From NCBI RefSeq assembly GCF_030730865.1, contig NZ_JAVALZ010000001.1, forward strand, positions 434,001-498,000: a stretch of 64,000 nt of DNA, read 5' to 3'. The translations under genes were made by a program, and so were the position numbers. The stretch is from Uliginosibacterium sp. 31-16. Lineage in GTDB: Bacteria > Pseudomonadota > Gammaproteobacteria > Burkholderiales > Rhodocyclaceae. A model generated the notes under the pieces. The model was not told the origin of the DNA and did not search any database. It saw only the letters and a list, made by a program, of their open reading frames with translations. Shown in pieces: positions 16,536-24,747 of the stretch (position 1 is the stretch's first letter; the number at the start of each line of letters is the position of its first letter).

Positions 16536-17244
16536 TGGTCTGCATAAACACTTCGGCGCCAACCACGTGCTCAAAGGCATCGACCTGCGCATCGACGAAG
16601 GTCAGGTGGTGGCCATCATCGGCCGCAGCGGCTCGGGCAAGAGCACCCTGCTGCGCTCGATCAACGGGCTGGAAACTTTTGATGATGGCCTCATCGAAGT
16701 CGACGGCGAGCGCCTCTACGCAGGCCAGACCGACCTGCGCGCACTTCGCCAGAAAGTCGGCATGGTCTTCCAGCAGTTCAACCTGTTTCCACATTTGAGC
16801 GCCGGGCAGAACGTGATGCTCGCCCCACAGGTCGTCAAGAAAACGCCGGTGGCAGAGTGCGAAACAATTGCCCGCGCCATGCTCGCCAAGGTGGGCCTGG
16901 CAGAGAAGTTCGACGCCTATCCGGACCAGCTCTCCGGCGGCCAGCAGCAGCGCGTGGCAATCGCCCGTGCGCTGGCCATGCAGCCGAAAGTGCTGCTGTG
17001 CGACGAGATCACCTCGGCGCTGGACCCGGAACTGGTCAACGAAGTACTCGCTGTGGTGAAGCAACTCGCCAGCGAAGGCATGACCCTGATCATGGTCACC
17101 CACGAGATGCGCTTCGCCCGCGAGGTAGGCGATAAACTGGTCTTCATGTACCAGGGCCGCGTGCATGAGAGCGGGCATCCAAAAGATCTGTTTGCCAGTC
17201 CTCAGACCCCGGAACTGCAAAACTTCATTGGCGCCATCAACTGA
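16519..17244 (+). CDS. Polar amino-acid-type ABC transporter ATP-binding protein
   Basis: A 241-residue ATPase of the GlnQ/HisP family: Walker [10 protein letters not shown] at about residues 36–44, FQQFNLFPH, the signature [15 protein letters not shown], Walker [13 protein letters not shown], and [13 protein letters not shown] with the switch His. The start [13 protein letters not shown], inside the end of the permease gene, follows GGAAAGG by 8 bp. Twenty-five bp after its stop, allantoicase begins in the same orientation, which ties the transporter to ureide use. Confidence 0.93.
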   Translation: MLLRIDGLHKHFGANHVLKGIDLRIDEGQVVAIIGRSGSGKSTLLRSINGLETFDDGLIEVDGERLYAGQTDLRALRQKVGMVFQQFNLFPHLSAGQNVMLAPQVVKKTPVAECETIARAMLAKVGLAEKFDAYPDQLSGGQQQRVAIARALAMQPKVLLCDEITSALDPELVNEVLAVVKQLASEGMTLIMVTHEMRFAREVGDKLVFMYQGRVHESGHPKDLFASPQTPELQNFIGAIN

Positions 17245-17269
17245 CGCACTGCTTCAAAGGAATCCCGAC

Positions 17270-18271
17270 ATGGCTCTTGTCACCCTCGACCTGGATGCTC
17301 CGGCCTTCGCCCGCCGCAGCACCAATCTGGCCGACCCTCGTCTGGGCGCGGCAACCGTGGCCTGCAGCGACGACTTCTTCGCCGACATGCAGCGCATGCT
17401 CGACCCGGCCGAACCGGTATTCATCCCCGGCAAGTACGACACGCACGGCAAGTGGATGGATGGCTGGGAATCGCGCCGCAAGCGCGGACCCGGCAACGAC
17501 TGGTGCATCGTCAAACTGGCCCGCGCCGGGCAGATTTACGGCGTGGAGATCGACACCCGCCATTTCACCGGCAACTACCCGCCCGGGGCCTCACTGGAAG
17601 CCTGCTGCAGCGAGGCCGACATTCCCGGCGCTGACAGCGAATGGGCTCCGCTGCTACCCGCCATGCCCCTCGCCGGCAACAGCCGCCACTACCACGCCAT
17701 CGACAACAGCCAGGCGTGGACGCATGTGCGCCTGTCCATCTACCCGGACGGCGGCATTGCCCGCCTGCGCGTGTATGGTCGCCCGAGCGTGGATTTCTCC
17801 CGACATGGGGCGGAGGTGGATTTTGCTGCCGCCATCAATGGCGCCAGCATCGTTGCCGCCAACAACGAACATTTCGGTCTGGCCAACAGCCTGCTGCTGC
17901 CCGGGCGCGGCGCGAACATGGGGGACGGCTGGGAAACCCGCCGCCGGCGCGAGCCCGGCAACGACTGGGTCATCATCGCGCTGGCCGCACCGGCCCTCAT
18001 CGAACGGGTGGAAGTCGACACCGCCCACTTCAAGGGCAATTACCCGGACAGCTGCTCCCTGCAGGCCGCACGCATGTCTGGCGGCACCGAACAATCGCTG
18101 ATCACGCAGAGCATGTTCTGGCCCGAACTGCTCGCCCCGCAGAAGCTGCACATGGATGCCGAACACCACTTCGCGAGCATCGCCATGGGGCCGATCACGC
18201 ATGTGCGCTTCAACATTTTCCCGGACGGCGGCGTGAGCCGCCTGCGCCTCTTCGGCAAGGCGGCGACATGA
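17270..18271 (+). CDS. alc: Allantoicase
   Basis: A 333-residue cytosolic enzyme that hydrolyses allantoate to ureidoglycolate and urea. It consists of two tandem, similar jelly-roll repeats. The first has [23 protein letters not shown] with [15 protein letters not shown]. The second has [23 protein letters not shown] with [15 protein letters not shown]. This internal duplication is the hallmark of allantoicases. The start MALVTLD follows AAAGGAA by 8 bp. It overlaps ureidoglycolate lyase by 4 bp and lies downstream of the ABC transporter, so the operon imports and degrades ureides. Confidence 0.95.
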   Translation: MALVTLDLDAPAFARRSTNLADPRLGAATVACSDDFFADMQRMLDPAEPVFIPGKYDTHGKWMDGWESRRKRGPGNDWCIVKLARAGQIYGVEIDTRHFTGNYPPGASLEACCSEADIPGADSEWAPLLPAMPLAGNSRHYHAIDNSQAWTHVRLSIYPDGGIARLRVYGRPSVDFSRHGAEVDFAAAINGASIVAANNEHFGLANSLLLPGRGANMGDGWETRRRREPGNDWVIIALAAPALIERVEVDTAHFKGNYPDSCSLQAARMSGGTEQSLITQSMFWPELLAPQKLHMDAEHHFASIAMGPITHVRFNIFPDGGVSRLRLFGKAAT

Positions 18272-18774
18272 CCAATCTGCGCGTCGAGGCACTGACATGC
18301 GAGAGCTTTGCTCCGTTCGGCGAGGTCATCGAGGCCAGTGAAGCCGTGCGCCATTTCCCCATCAATGGCGGCAACACCGAGCGCTATCACGATCTCGCCC
18401 GGCTTGATGCCGGGCCGGATGGACAACTGATCGTCAGCATCTTCCGTGGCCAGCCGCGCGCCTTGCCTTTCACCATCAGGATGATGGAACGTCACCCGCT
18501 CGGCTCGCAGGCCTTCATGCCACTCTCCGGTCAGCCTTATCTGGTCGTCGTTGCCCCGCCGGGTGCCGCCCCCGGAGCACAGGATCTCAGGTGCTTCCTG
18601 GCAGGCCCGCAGCAAGGCGTGAATTACGCGCCCGGCACCTGGCATCACCCCTTGCTGGCGCTTGATACCGTGAGCGACTTCCTCGTCCTTGACCGCAGCG
18701 GCAGCACCCCCAACTGCGACGAAACGCTGCTCGAGCCCGTCGCCATCATTCCTGCTGAAACCCTGCCGCGCTGA
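18268..18774 (+). CDS. allA: Ureidoglycolate lyase
   Basis: A 168-residue cupin-type enzyme that splits ureidoglycolate into glyoxylate and urea. Family marks are [59 protein letters not shown] (the metal/substrate region) and [14 protein letters not shown]. The start overlaps the allantoicase stop (ATGA). With xdh, puuD, uraHD, puuE and alc elsewhere in the window, this completes the route from xanthine to glyoxylate. No glyoxylate-using gene is visible here. Confidence 0.95.
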   Translation: MTNLRVEALTCESFAPFGEVIEASEAVRHFPINGGNTERYHDLARLDAGPDGQLIVSIFRGQPRALPFTIRMMERHPLGSQAFMPLSGQPYLVVVAPPGAAPGAQDLRCFLAGPQQGVNYAPGTWHHPLLALDTVSDFLVLDRSGSTPNCDETLLEPVAIIPAETLPR

Positions 18775-19547
18775 GTCTGCGTCCGGTCCGCACATACGCC
18801 GCGTTCTGGGCGGGGATGACACCAGCCCGCCGGCAGACCAGCAAGCCCGATTACCCGGTGGCAGTTCATGCTTTTTACCTGCCATTGCCCCCTCCCCACC
18901 CCTTTTCTTGACTGGGAAGGGCGCCCGCAGCGGTCCGACTTGGGTTGTACCTCCCTTGGCAAGGGGAGATCGGGAGGGATTTGGGCTGCAGACTATTGAT
19001 CCGGCCCGATGAAGTTTGAACTTTGTACCCTAAAAACCGTTCGTGCCGAGTGCCGGCCGCAGGCCGGTGTATCGAGGCGTGGGCCCCACCCTCGATACAC
19101 GCCCTGCGGGCGCACTCGGGTCGAACGGACTTCAAACAAAACCGGGCCGGATCAATAATCGGAGGCACGCCGGGCTGATGCCATTCACATGCATTCGGCG
19201 GCCACAAGCACCTCGACTTCCTGACCCGCCCGGGAGCAACCCACGTCTGCAGCCATTATCACTTTTGATATAAGCAAACTCACTGTTCGCACATGATCCG
19301 TCGGCCCCATGAACTGTGCCGGTGCATCCCCAGCCAGGCGTCCTGGCCCTCAAAATTAAGTCAATTCAATCAAAAACTTGCACGACCTGCGCAAACCCAT
19401 GCTGGGGCATGCAACAAGCCTTTCCGCACCCTGAAAAGGCATTCTTTTTCGCATATGAAGGGCATGTCTGGCAGCACGAGGAACTTCACTTACGATGGCC
19501 CCAACAGCCCGAGCAGGACTGTCCCATTTCATGATCAGGAGCCTCGA
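18775..19547. other. Long intergenic region rich in palindromic repeats
   Basis: About 770 bp without a convincing gene between allA and the Tsx-like porin gene. From 18888 to 18990 there are C-rich and G-rich arms resembling CTCCCTTGGCAAGGGGAG. At 18994–19157 there is a 164-bp palindrome (listed separately). From about 19240 the sequence becomes A/T-richer (TTTTGATATAAGC, AATTAAGTCAATTCAATC) and probably holds the porin promoter. Open frames here are short and have no recognisable product. Confidence 0.5.
18994..19157. repeat. 164-bp palindromic element with 14-bp perfect terminal inverted repeats
   Basis: TATTGATCCGGCCC (18994–19007) is the exact reverse complement of GGGCCGGATCAATA (19144–19157). 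Inside, CCGTTCGTGCCGAGTGC pairs with GCACTCGGGTCGAACGG (15 of 17). GTGTATCGAGG pairs with CCTCGATACAC near the centre. The whole element can fold into a single long hairpin. It contains no gene and looks like a non-autonomous repeat of MITE or REP type. Confidence 0.7.
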
Positions 19548-20414
19548 ATGAACCCCCGCCTCACCCAACTTGGCAGCGCCCTCCTTCTCGCCCTCGGCTG
19601 TGCTGGTGTGCAAGCCGCAGACTGGAGCGACACCTATATCGGTTACCGCTATGGCAGAGATTTCGCCGAGCCCTTCGGCGCATCCGACATCACCAAGAAC
19701 ATCGTCAATCTCGGACACTCCAGTGGCTACAAATACGGCACCAACTTCCTGAATGTTGATCTGCTGCTGTCCGACAGCAAGGACCCCTCTGCGCCAGACA
19801 GCAGCTCGGGCGCCCAGGAAATCTACATGGTCTATCGCCACACGCTGGACCTCTCCAAGGTCGTGGGCAAGAACCTCGGCTGGGGCCCGTTCCGCAGCTA
19901 CGGCATCACCGCCGGCTTCGACGCCAACAGCAAGAACGACGCCGGCTACAACTCCAAGAAACGCATGGTCGTGGCGGGTCCGACCGTCATGTTCGATGTG
20001 CCGGGCTTCCTGAACGTCAGCGTGCTGGAACTCTGGGAGAGCAATGCACCGTACAGCAAGTTCTCCAACGTGCAGACCTCGCGCTATTCCTATGATCCGC
20101 ATCCGATGCTGACGGCGGCCTGGGGCATCCCCTTCAACGTGGGTCCGGTCGTCGGCCTGTCCTTCGAAGGCTTTGCCAACTACATCGCCGCCAAAGGCAA
20201 GAATGAATTTGGTGACAGCACTGCGCCTGAAACCAATATCGACGCCCAGATCATGTACGACGTGGCACAGATCACCGGTCTGGCCAAGAACACCCTCAAG
20301 GTCGGCATCGAATACCAGTTCTGGAAGAACAAGTTCGGCAACAACCACCATGGCGCGGCCGGTGCAGGCGCGTTCGCCAAGACCCCGATGCTGCGCGCCG
20401 AATATCACTTCTGA
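19548..20414 (+). CDS. Tsx/OmpK-like nucleoside-type outer-membrane channel
   Basis: A 288-residue outer-membrane beta-barrel. The signal peptide MNPRLTQLGSALLLALGCAGVQA is cleaved before ADWSDTYIGYRYG. Alternating hydrophobic strands end with the C-terminal Phe (MLRAEYHF) needed for BAM insertion. The WSDTYIGYRYG opening, KDPSAPDSSSGAQEIYMVYRH and the overall length fit the Tsx/OmpK nucleoside-channel family. AGGAG lies about 6 bp before the ATG. Next to adenine deaminase and a BMP-type nucleoside importer, an outer-membrane nucleoside or purine route is likely. A strong terminator follows. Confidence 0.8.
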   Translation: MNPRLTQLGSALLLALGCAGVQAADWSDTYIGYRYGRDFAEPFGASDITKNIVNLGHSSGYKYGTNFLNVDLLLSDSKDPSAPDSSSGAQEIYMVYRHTLDLSKVVGKNLGWGPFRSYGITAGFDANSKNDAGYNSKKRMVVAGPTVMFDVPGFLNVSVLELWESNAPYSKFSNVQTSRYSYDPHPMLTAAWGIPFNVGPVVGLSFEGFANYIAAKGKNEFGDSTAPETNIDAQIMYDVAQITGLAKNTLKVGIEYQFWKNKFGNNHHGAAGAGAFAKTPMLRAEYHF

Positions 20415-20442
20415 TCACGCTCAAGCCGATCGGCATGATGAA

Positions 20443-20470
20443 GGCGGCCTCTGCGGAGGCCGCCTTTTTT
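20443..20470 (+). terminator. Rho-independent terminator of the Tsx-like gene
   Basis: GGCGGCCTC (20443–20451) and GAGGCCGCC (20456–20464) form a perfect 9-bp stem with a TGCG loop, followed by six T. Confidence 0.95.
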
Positions 20471-20573
20471 CGTAGCGACGCTTACCTGGCATGCCTTATC
20501 ACGCGCGGCACTGCCAATCGGAGAAAGAACACTTCCGACCCTGAGCGATCAGTTAGCAACGTGCAAAGCGATC

Positions 20574-20640
20574 ATTCAACGTTTGAATTCACCGGACTGC
20601 ACGGCTTTTCGCGCAGGTCCGGCGGAATGATGGGTTAGCC
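20574..20640 (-). repeat. attC-like integron recombination site
   Basis: Read on the minus strand, the site runs from GGCTAAC (near RYYYAAC; 20634–20640) to GTTGAAT (exact GTTRRRY; 20574–20580), 67 bp in all. Between them, GCAGGTCCGGCGGAAT (20613–20628) pairs with AATTCACCGGACTGC (20586–20600), with an unpaired extra G, like the extrahelical bases of true attC sites. It lies 9 bp after the stop of the cyclase-like gene, exactly where a cassette attC belongs. One R'' base departs from consensus. Confidence 0.65.
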
Positions 20641-20649
20641 GGATGGATA

Positions 20650-21498
20650 TCACAGTGCATCACCGTGAGGAAACGGCGGCTCGGTATCCCCAATATAAAA
20701 AGTACGGAGTTCCACCGGCACTTGTTCCTGCTGTATCGGATAGAGAGCACCACTCGCCACAATACGCTCCAGATATTCGACGGTGTTCGCAGTCTTTTGG
20801 CGCACAGACGGAACCGAACTCTGAGGCAAGAGAGACCGAGAACCGTATTTCGCAACAAGGTTCCAGCGCCAATTGATAACAACAAGTGACTGCTTCTTGT
20901 AGCGAGTAAAGGGAAACAACTTCAGTATCCTTCCGAGGAAGCTCTGCTCCGTGCGCTTAAGCAACACCATTTGCCGAACAAGGAAGGAGGGCTGCCCATT
21001 CTTCGGCGACGCGACCTCATCTACGATTTCGGCATATCTGGCACAGGCAGAAGGGGCAAGCGCGACGCCAACCCAATCCTGAATTTGTTCTAGCTCATAC
21101 GCTTCTGCCAAAGCCTTCCCTAGAAATATATTGGCTGTTTCGTTTACGTGCATTTCGCCGAATGCGATAGCACCGCGAGGATGCATACCTGTTGCGAGAA
21201 GCGCTTGAACTACCCTCCATGAATAGACGACAAGCTTCAAGAAGCTTTCGTCACTTTCATCGAGGGCAAAGAGCATGATTGAGTCGGAGAAGACATGCTG
21301 AATGCACCATCGATCTTCTGGCTTGGCAGTTGGGAATAGCGATGGCATGCCAGAAGATGAAACCAGAGGGCGATTGAGCCCTCGAATCATCGCGATCGCT
21401 GACTCGTAATTTGCGGCCAAAGTATCCAGCGGAAGCGTGGATAGCTTTTCGCGAAAACCAAGAACGTCAATGAAGGTAACGGCCCGCTGTGATGCCAT
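20650..21498 (-). CDS. Cyclase-like protein of unknown function in an integron-type cassette
   Basis: A 282-residue soluble protein that I cannot name. The N-terminus AVTFIDVLGFREKL, the FSDSIMLFA motif at about residue 70 and RGAIAFGEMHV near 108–118 with a following NIFLGKALAEAYELEQ resemble the two-Asp metal site and glycine-turn pattern of class III nucleotidyl cyclase-like folds. The rest has no clear motif. The gene is visibly more A/T-rich than its neighbours, and its codon use fits recent acquisition. GTTAGCCGGAT lies just before the ATG and its inverted copy lies just after the stop, inside an attC-like site. This matches a solitary integron cassette. Cyclase activity, or a phage-defence role like Pycsar cyclases, is speculation; no effector gene is adjacent. 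Confidence 0.6.
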   Translation of the reverse strand: MASQRAVTFIDVLGFREKLSTLPLDTLAANYESAIAMIRGLNRPLVSSSGMPSLFPTAKPEDRWCIQHVFSDSIMLFALDESDESFLKLVVYSWRVVQALLATGMHPRGAIAFGEMHVNETANIFLGKALAEAYELEQIQDWVGVALAPSACARYAEIVDEVASPKNGQPSFLVRQMVLLKRTEQSFLGRILKLFPFTRYKKQSLVVINWRWNLVAKYGSRSLLPQSSVPSVRQKTANTVEYLERIVASGALYPIQQEQVPVELRTFYIGDTEPPFPHGDAL

Positions 21499-21762
21499 GG
21501 AGTGAATCCGGCTAACTGGTAGTAGACGGACCCACGGGTCCGTCTACTGTTAATAGTGCGGACAGACAAAATCCGCGTTAAATGTTTGATTCATAAAGAG
21601 CAAGCCTTCAGCCCGTCCGTATGCGCATATCAATAGTACGGACAGATGAGCCAAGGCCATCAGTGCCTCAACGTCCGCTTTCGGTGCTAGATGTCGAAGG
21701 TCCGCAATTGGCCGATTGTACGCATTCAGCATCCCCGGCGCAGCCCGGGAGAGATCAGGACA
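21499..21762. other. A/T-rich gap with a 13-bp hairpin and a possible small cassette ORF
   Basis: AGTAGACGGACCC (21521–21533) and GGGTCCGTCTACT (21536–21548) form a perfect hairpin beside the cassette boundary. AATAGTRCGGACAGA occurs twice, about 80 bp apart (near 21552 and 21632). On the minus strand an open frame of 60 codons (21550–21732, starting MLNAYNRPIADLRHLA and ending FVCPHY) stops right at this hairpin, as cassette ORFs often do at attC. It has no recognisable product and may be a remnant of a previous cassette. Confidence 0.4.
21506..21516 (-). repeat. Cassette boundary core site (inverted copy of 20634–20644)
   Basis: On the minus strand GTTAGCCGGAT begins 18 bp before the ATG of the cyclase-like gene. 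Its exact 11-bp inverted partner is at 20634–20644. A core site followed by a very short leader and a start codon is the standard beginning of an integron gene cassette. GTTAGCC deviates from GTTRRRY at one position. Confidence 0.55.
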
Positions 21763-21763
21763 G

Positions 21764-21884
21764 GAAGAAGCCCGCCAGACCGGGTCTGACGGGCTTCTTC
21801 AGAGAGCGTGCCCGAAGAGCCGCATCCCGCCTGCTTGCGCAAGCACCCTTTCCGCACAGGCAAGCGGGATGTGGCTCTTCAGGC
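21764..21884. repeat. Two strong hairpin repeats after the adenine deaminase gene
   Basis: Hairpin A pairs 21764–21780 (GAAGAAGCCCGCCAGAC) with 21784–21800, 16 of 17 bases. Hairpin B pairs 21810–21834 with 21860–21884, 22 of 25 bases, with arms containing GAAGAGCC…CATCCCGC and the GCCTGAAGAG core. They lie downstream of the minus-strand adenine deaminase gene and probably end its transcript, although no T-run follows. Confidence 0.7.
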
Positions 21885-21890
21885 AGCTGC

Positions 21891-22907
21891 TCAGGCGGAG
21901 GCGAAGTGCGCGTCGACCTGCGCGATCCACGCCGCGCGTTGCGCGGCGCTGACGAAGCTGGCGCGGAAGCTGTTGGCGATCAACGTCTGCCAGGTCGGCG
22001 CATCAAACCCGAACGCGGCATGCACGGCGCGGATGTTGGCGCCGAGATAACCGCCGAAGTAGGCCGGGTCGTCACTGTTCAGCGTGACCACCAGCCCTTG
22101 CGCGAGCAGCGCGGGCAGGCTGTGCTGGCGCATGTCAGCGAAAACCCGCAAGCGCACATTGGACAGCGGGCAGACCGTGAGCGGCATGCCTTCGCGCGCG
22201 AGCCGCTGCATCAGGGCGGGATCTTCGCTGGCGCGTACGCCGTGGTCGATGCGCCCGACCTTGAGCAGGTCGAGGGCTTCGTAGATGTAGGCGGGCGGGC
22301 CTTCTTCGCCGGCATGGGCAACCACCGGTTTGCCGAGCTCCCGGCAGCGAGCGAAAACGCGTTCGAACTTTGAGGGGGGATGGCCGCGCTCGGAGGAATC
22401 CAGGCCGAAGCCATCGATCTGATCGATGAAGGGCATGGCCTGCTCCAGCGTGGCAAACGCATCCTCTTCGGACAGATGGCGCAGGAAGCTCATGATGAGC
22501 TGCGTGCTCATGCCCCACTCGCTGCGCGCTGCTTCGGCCCCGGCACGCAGGCCGCGCAACACGGTCTCGAACGGAATGCCACGCGCGGTGTGGGTCTGCG
22601 GATCGAAGAAGACCTCGGCATGGATGATCTGGTCTTCACGCGCGCGACGCAGGTAGGCGAGCATCAGGTCGTGAAAGTCTGCTTCGGTGCGCAGCACATC
22701 GGCGCAGGCGTAGTAGAGATCGAGAAAGCTTTGCAGATCCGCAAAGTCATAGGCGGCACGCAAGGCCTCCACGCTGGCATAGGGAAAATCGATGCCGTTC
22801 CGGGCCGCCAGCGCAAACGCCAGTTCGGGCTCCAGCGAGCCTTCGATATGCAGGTGCAATTCTGCCTTGGGGCAACTCAAGGCCAGTTCAAGTGGGCTCA
22901 TGTTCAT
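21891..22907 (-). CDS. Adenine (or adenosine) deaminase
   Basis: A 338-residue metal-dependent deaminase of the adenosine-deaminase fold. The zinc motif is [14 protein letters not shown] near the start, VVAHAGEEG provides a metal His and the catalytic Glu, IDHGVRA follows, and SDDPAYFGG supplies the last metal Asp. The segments [15 protein letters not shown] and [13 protein letters not shown] are typical of the bacterial subgroup shown to act on adenine rather than adenosine, such as Pseudomonas PA0148, so hypoxanthine is the likely product. It is downstream of the BMP binding-protein gene in the same orientation and feeds the xanthine dehydrogenase encoded divergently. Confidence 0.88.
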   Translation of the reverse strand: MNMSPLELALSCPKAELHLHIEGSLEPELAFALAARNGIDFPYASVEALRAAYDFADLQSFLDLYYACADVLRTEADFHDLMLAYLRRAREDQIIHAEVFFDPQTHTARGIPFETVLRGLRAGAEAARSEWGMSTQLIMSFLRHLSEEDAFATLEQAMPFIDQIDGFGLDSSERGHPPSKFERVFARCRELGKPVVAHAGEEGPPAYIYEALDLLKVGRIDHGVRASEDPALMQRLAREGMPLTVCPLSNVRLRVFADMRQHSLPALLAQGLVVTLNSDDPAYFGGYLGANIRAVHAAFGFDAPTWQTLIANSFRASFVSAAQRAAWIAQVDAHFASA

Positions 22908-22969
22908 TCCTCAAAAAAGCATCGGGGCGCAAGGCGCCCCGATGTTGCAATACGGATGACGCGACGGAC

Positions 22970-24055
22970 TTATTTCGGCACGCTGCCTTCCACGCCTTCT
23001 ACGTACACGCTCATCTTGCGCAGATCGACATCCGCCAGGGTCTTGCCAGCCGCCACCAGTTCCTTGCCGGCATTATCCTTGAGCGGGCCGGTAAAGGGGT
23101 GCAGTTTGCCTGCCTTGATCGCATCACGGCGTTCTTCGGCAAGCTTCTTCACATCCGCCGGGGTGGCCGTGCCGAAGCTTTCGATGTTCACCGCACCGTC
23201 CTTCACACCGGCCCAGATGTCGGTGGTCTTCCATTCACCCTTCTGCACTTTTTCGATCTGTTCGTTATAGATCACGCCCCAGTTCAGCACCGAAGCGGCG
23301 AGTTGGGCCTTGCCGCCGAACTTGCTCATGTCCGAATCCCAGCCGAAAGCGTAGACACCTTTTTCCTGCGCGGTCTGCACCACGGCCGGCGAGTCGGTGT
23401 TCTGCATCAGCACGTCCGCGCCCTGTGAAATCAGGGTCAGCGCAGCTTCACGCTCCTTGCCCGGGTCGAACCAGCTGTTCACCCAGATCACCTTGGTGGT
23501 GGCCTTGGGATTGATGCTGCGTGCGCCAATGGTGAAGGCATTGATGTTGCGGATCACTTCCGGGATGGCGATCGAGCCGACCACGCCGAGCTGGCCGCTC
23601 TTGCTCATCTTGCCGGCCACCACGCCGAGCATGTAGGCACCTTCATAGGTGCGCACATCGTAGATGCCCAGATTCTTGCCGGTCTTGTAACCGGTGGCGT
23701 GCATGAACACGGTCTTCGGGAACTGCTTGGCCACCTTGTCCATCGCATTCATGTATCCGAAGGAAGTGGCAAAGATCACCTTGTGGCCCTTGCTGGCGAG
23801 GTCGCGGATGACGCGTTCGGCGTCGGCGGTTTCCGGCACGTTTTCAACGAAGGTGGTCTTGACCTTGTCGCCCTGCTTGGCCTCGACGGCCTTGCGGCCG
23901 ACATCGTGGGCATAGGTCCAGCCGTGATCACCGGTCGGGCCGATGTAGATGAACCCGGCCTTGAGCGGATCTGCGGCCTGCACAGACGCAATGGCAAACA
24001 CACCGGCACACACTGCAAGCATGCGCGAAAGCTTTGAAAAACATCCATATGGCAT
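22970..24055 (-). CDS. BMP-family nucleoside ABC transporter substrate-binding protein
   Basis: A 361-residue exported protein of the BMP/PnrA family. The start MPYGCFSKLSRMLAVCAG follows AGGAG by 6 bp and opens a signal peptide cut near VQAAD. The mature part has KAGFIYIGPTGDHGWTYAHDVGRKA, the family opening, and conserved IFATSFGYMNAM, GVVAGKMSKSGQLGVVGSIAIPEV and VNSWFDPGKEREAA. BMP proteins bind purine nucleosides. Its ATPase and two permeases are encoded at 29548–33124 on the other strand, with xdhABC between, so the transporter is split across two divergent transcripts. Confidence 0.93.
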   Translation of the reverse strand: MPYGCFSKLSRMLAVCAGVFAIASVQAADPLKAGFIYIGPTGDHGWTYAHDVGRKAVEAKQGDKVKTTFVENVPETADAERVIRDLASKGHKVIFATSFGYMNAMDKVAKQFPKTVFMHATGYKTGKNLGIYDVRTYEGAYMLGVVAGKMSKSGQLGVVGSIAIPEVIRNINAFTIGARSINPKATTKVIWVNSWFDPGKEREAALTLISQGADVLMQNTDSPAVVQTAQEKGVYAFGWDSDMSKFGGKAQLAASVLNWGVIYNEQIEKVQKGEWKTTDIWAGVKDGAVNIESFGTATPADVKKLAEERRDAIKAGKLHPFTGPLKDNAGKELVAAGKTLADVDLRKMSVYVEGVEGSVPK

Positions 24056-24207
24056 TCTGATCTCCTGGTTTGGGGGCTGACAAAATGGAGCCGACCGGGA
24101 CACTGTAGTCATCCGCCGGGCACGCGCCTATGGCTGCTTGCTTATGTGAGTTATCAGGGCACGCCGCACCGATAAGGAGCACGATCCAGCTTCGACAAGG
24201 AGAGATG
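24056..24207. promoter_or_regulatory. Divergent promoter region: BMP/adenine deaminase versus deaminase/xdh operon
   Basis: A 152-bp gap between divergent starts that must contain promoters for both transcripts of the purine block. AAGGAG at 24197–24202 is the ribosome site of the deaminase gene. I see no clear operator palindrome. Confidence 0.4.
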
Positions 24208-24687
24208 ATGAGCGATCAGGATTTGCATTGGCTGCGCCGCAGCTTTGAGCTCGCGCTGGCGAGCAGGAATGCCGGCAAACACCCGTTTGCCGCGCTGGTC
24301 GTCGCCCCGGATGGCCGCGTGGTGGCCGAATGCGGCAATGACTCACGCCCGCCGGGCAACCCGACCCGGCATGCAGAACGCGTGGCCGCCGCTCGCGCAG
24401 CCACCCTGCTGAGCCCGGCCGAGCTGCATAGCTGCACCCTGTATTCAAACGCCGAGCCCTGTGCAATGTGCGCCGGTGCCATCTATTGGTGCGGCATCGG
24501 GCGGGTCGTGTATGGGCTGGCAGAGTCCAGCCTGCTCGCGCTGACCGGTAATGATCCGGAAAACCCCACGCTATCCCTGCCATGCCGCAGCGTCTTCGCC
24601 AGCGGTCAGCGTCGCATAGAGGTCATCGGCCCCTTGCTGGAAGAAGAAGCGGCTATTGCACAAAAAGGGTTCTGGATTCCGGGATAA
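24208..24687 (+). CDS. Nucleoside/purine deaminase of the cytidine-deaminase fold
   Basis: A 159-residue zinc-dependent deaminase. The metal site is RHAERVA (HxE) and PCAMCAGA (PCxxC). The C-terminal FASGQRRIEVIGPLLEEEAAIAQKGFW resembles guanine- or nucleoside-deaminase relatives rather than tRNA adenosine deaminase TadA. The second of two adjacent ATGs is chosen because it lies 5 bp after AAGGAG, whereas the first is only 2 bp away. It is the first gene before xdhABC. It probably makes xanthine or another purine for XdhAB; the exact substrate is not readable. Confidence 0.8.
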   Translation: MSDQDLHWLRRSFELALASRNAGKHPFAALVVAPDGRVVAECGNDSRPPGNPTRHAERVAAARAATLLSPAELHSCTLYSNAEPCAMCAGAIYWCGIGRVVYGLAESSLLALTGNDPENPTLSLPCRSVFASGQRRIEVIGPLLEEEAAIAQKGFWIPG

Positions 24688-24747
24688 ACACTATTCCAGA
24701 TTCGCAGGGGCGCTGGGCATGGCAAATGCTAGAAGTCAGGGACAACA

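Noticed and set aside
20574-21762. A complete integron with integrase
   Set aside because: No tyrosine recombinase gene is present in the window; only a single cassette-like unit and one convincing attC-like site are visible.
21891-22907. Assignment as strict adenosine deaminase
   Set aside because: The GHPPSKF and FFDPQTH segments fit the adenine-deaminase subgroup better; adenosine activity cannot be excluded.
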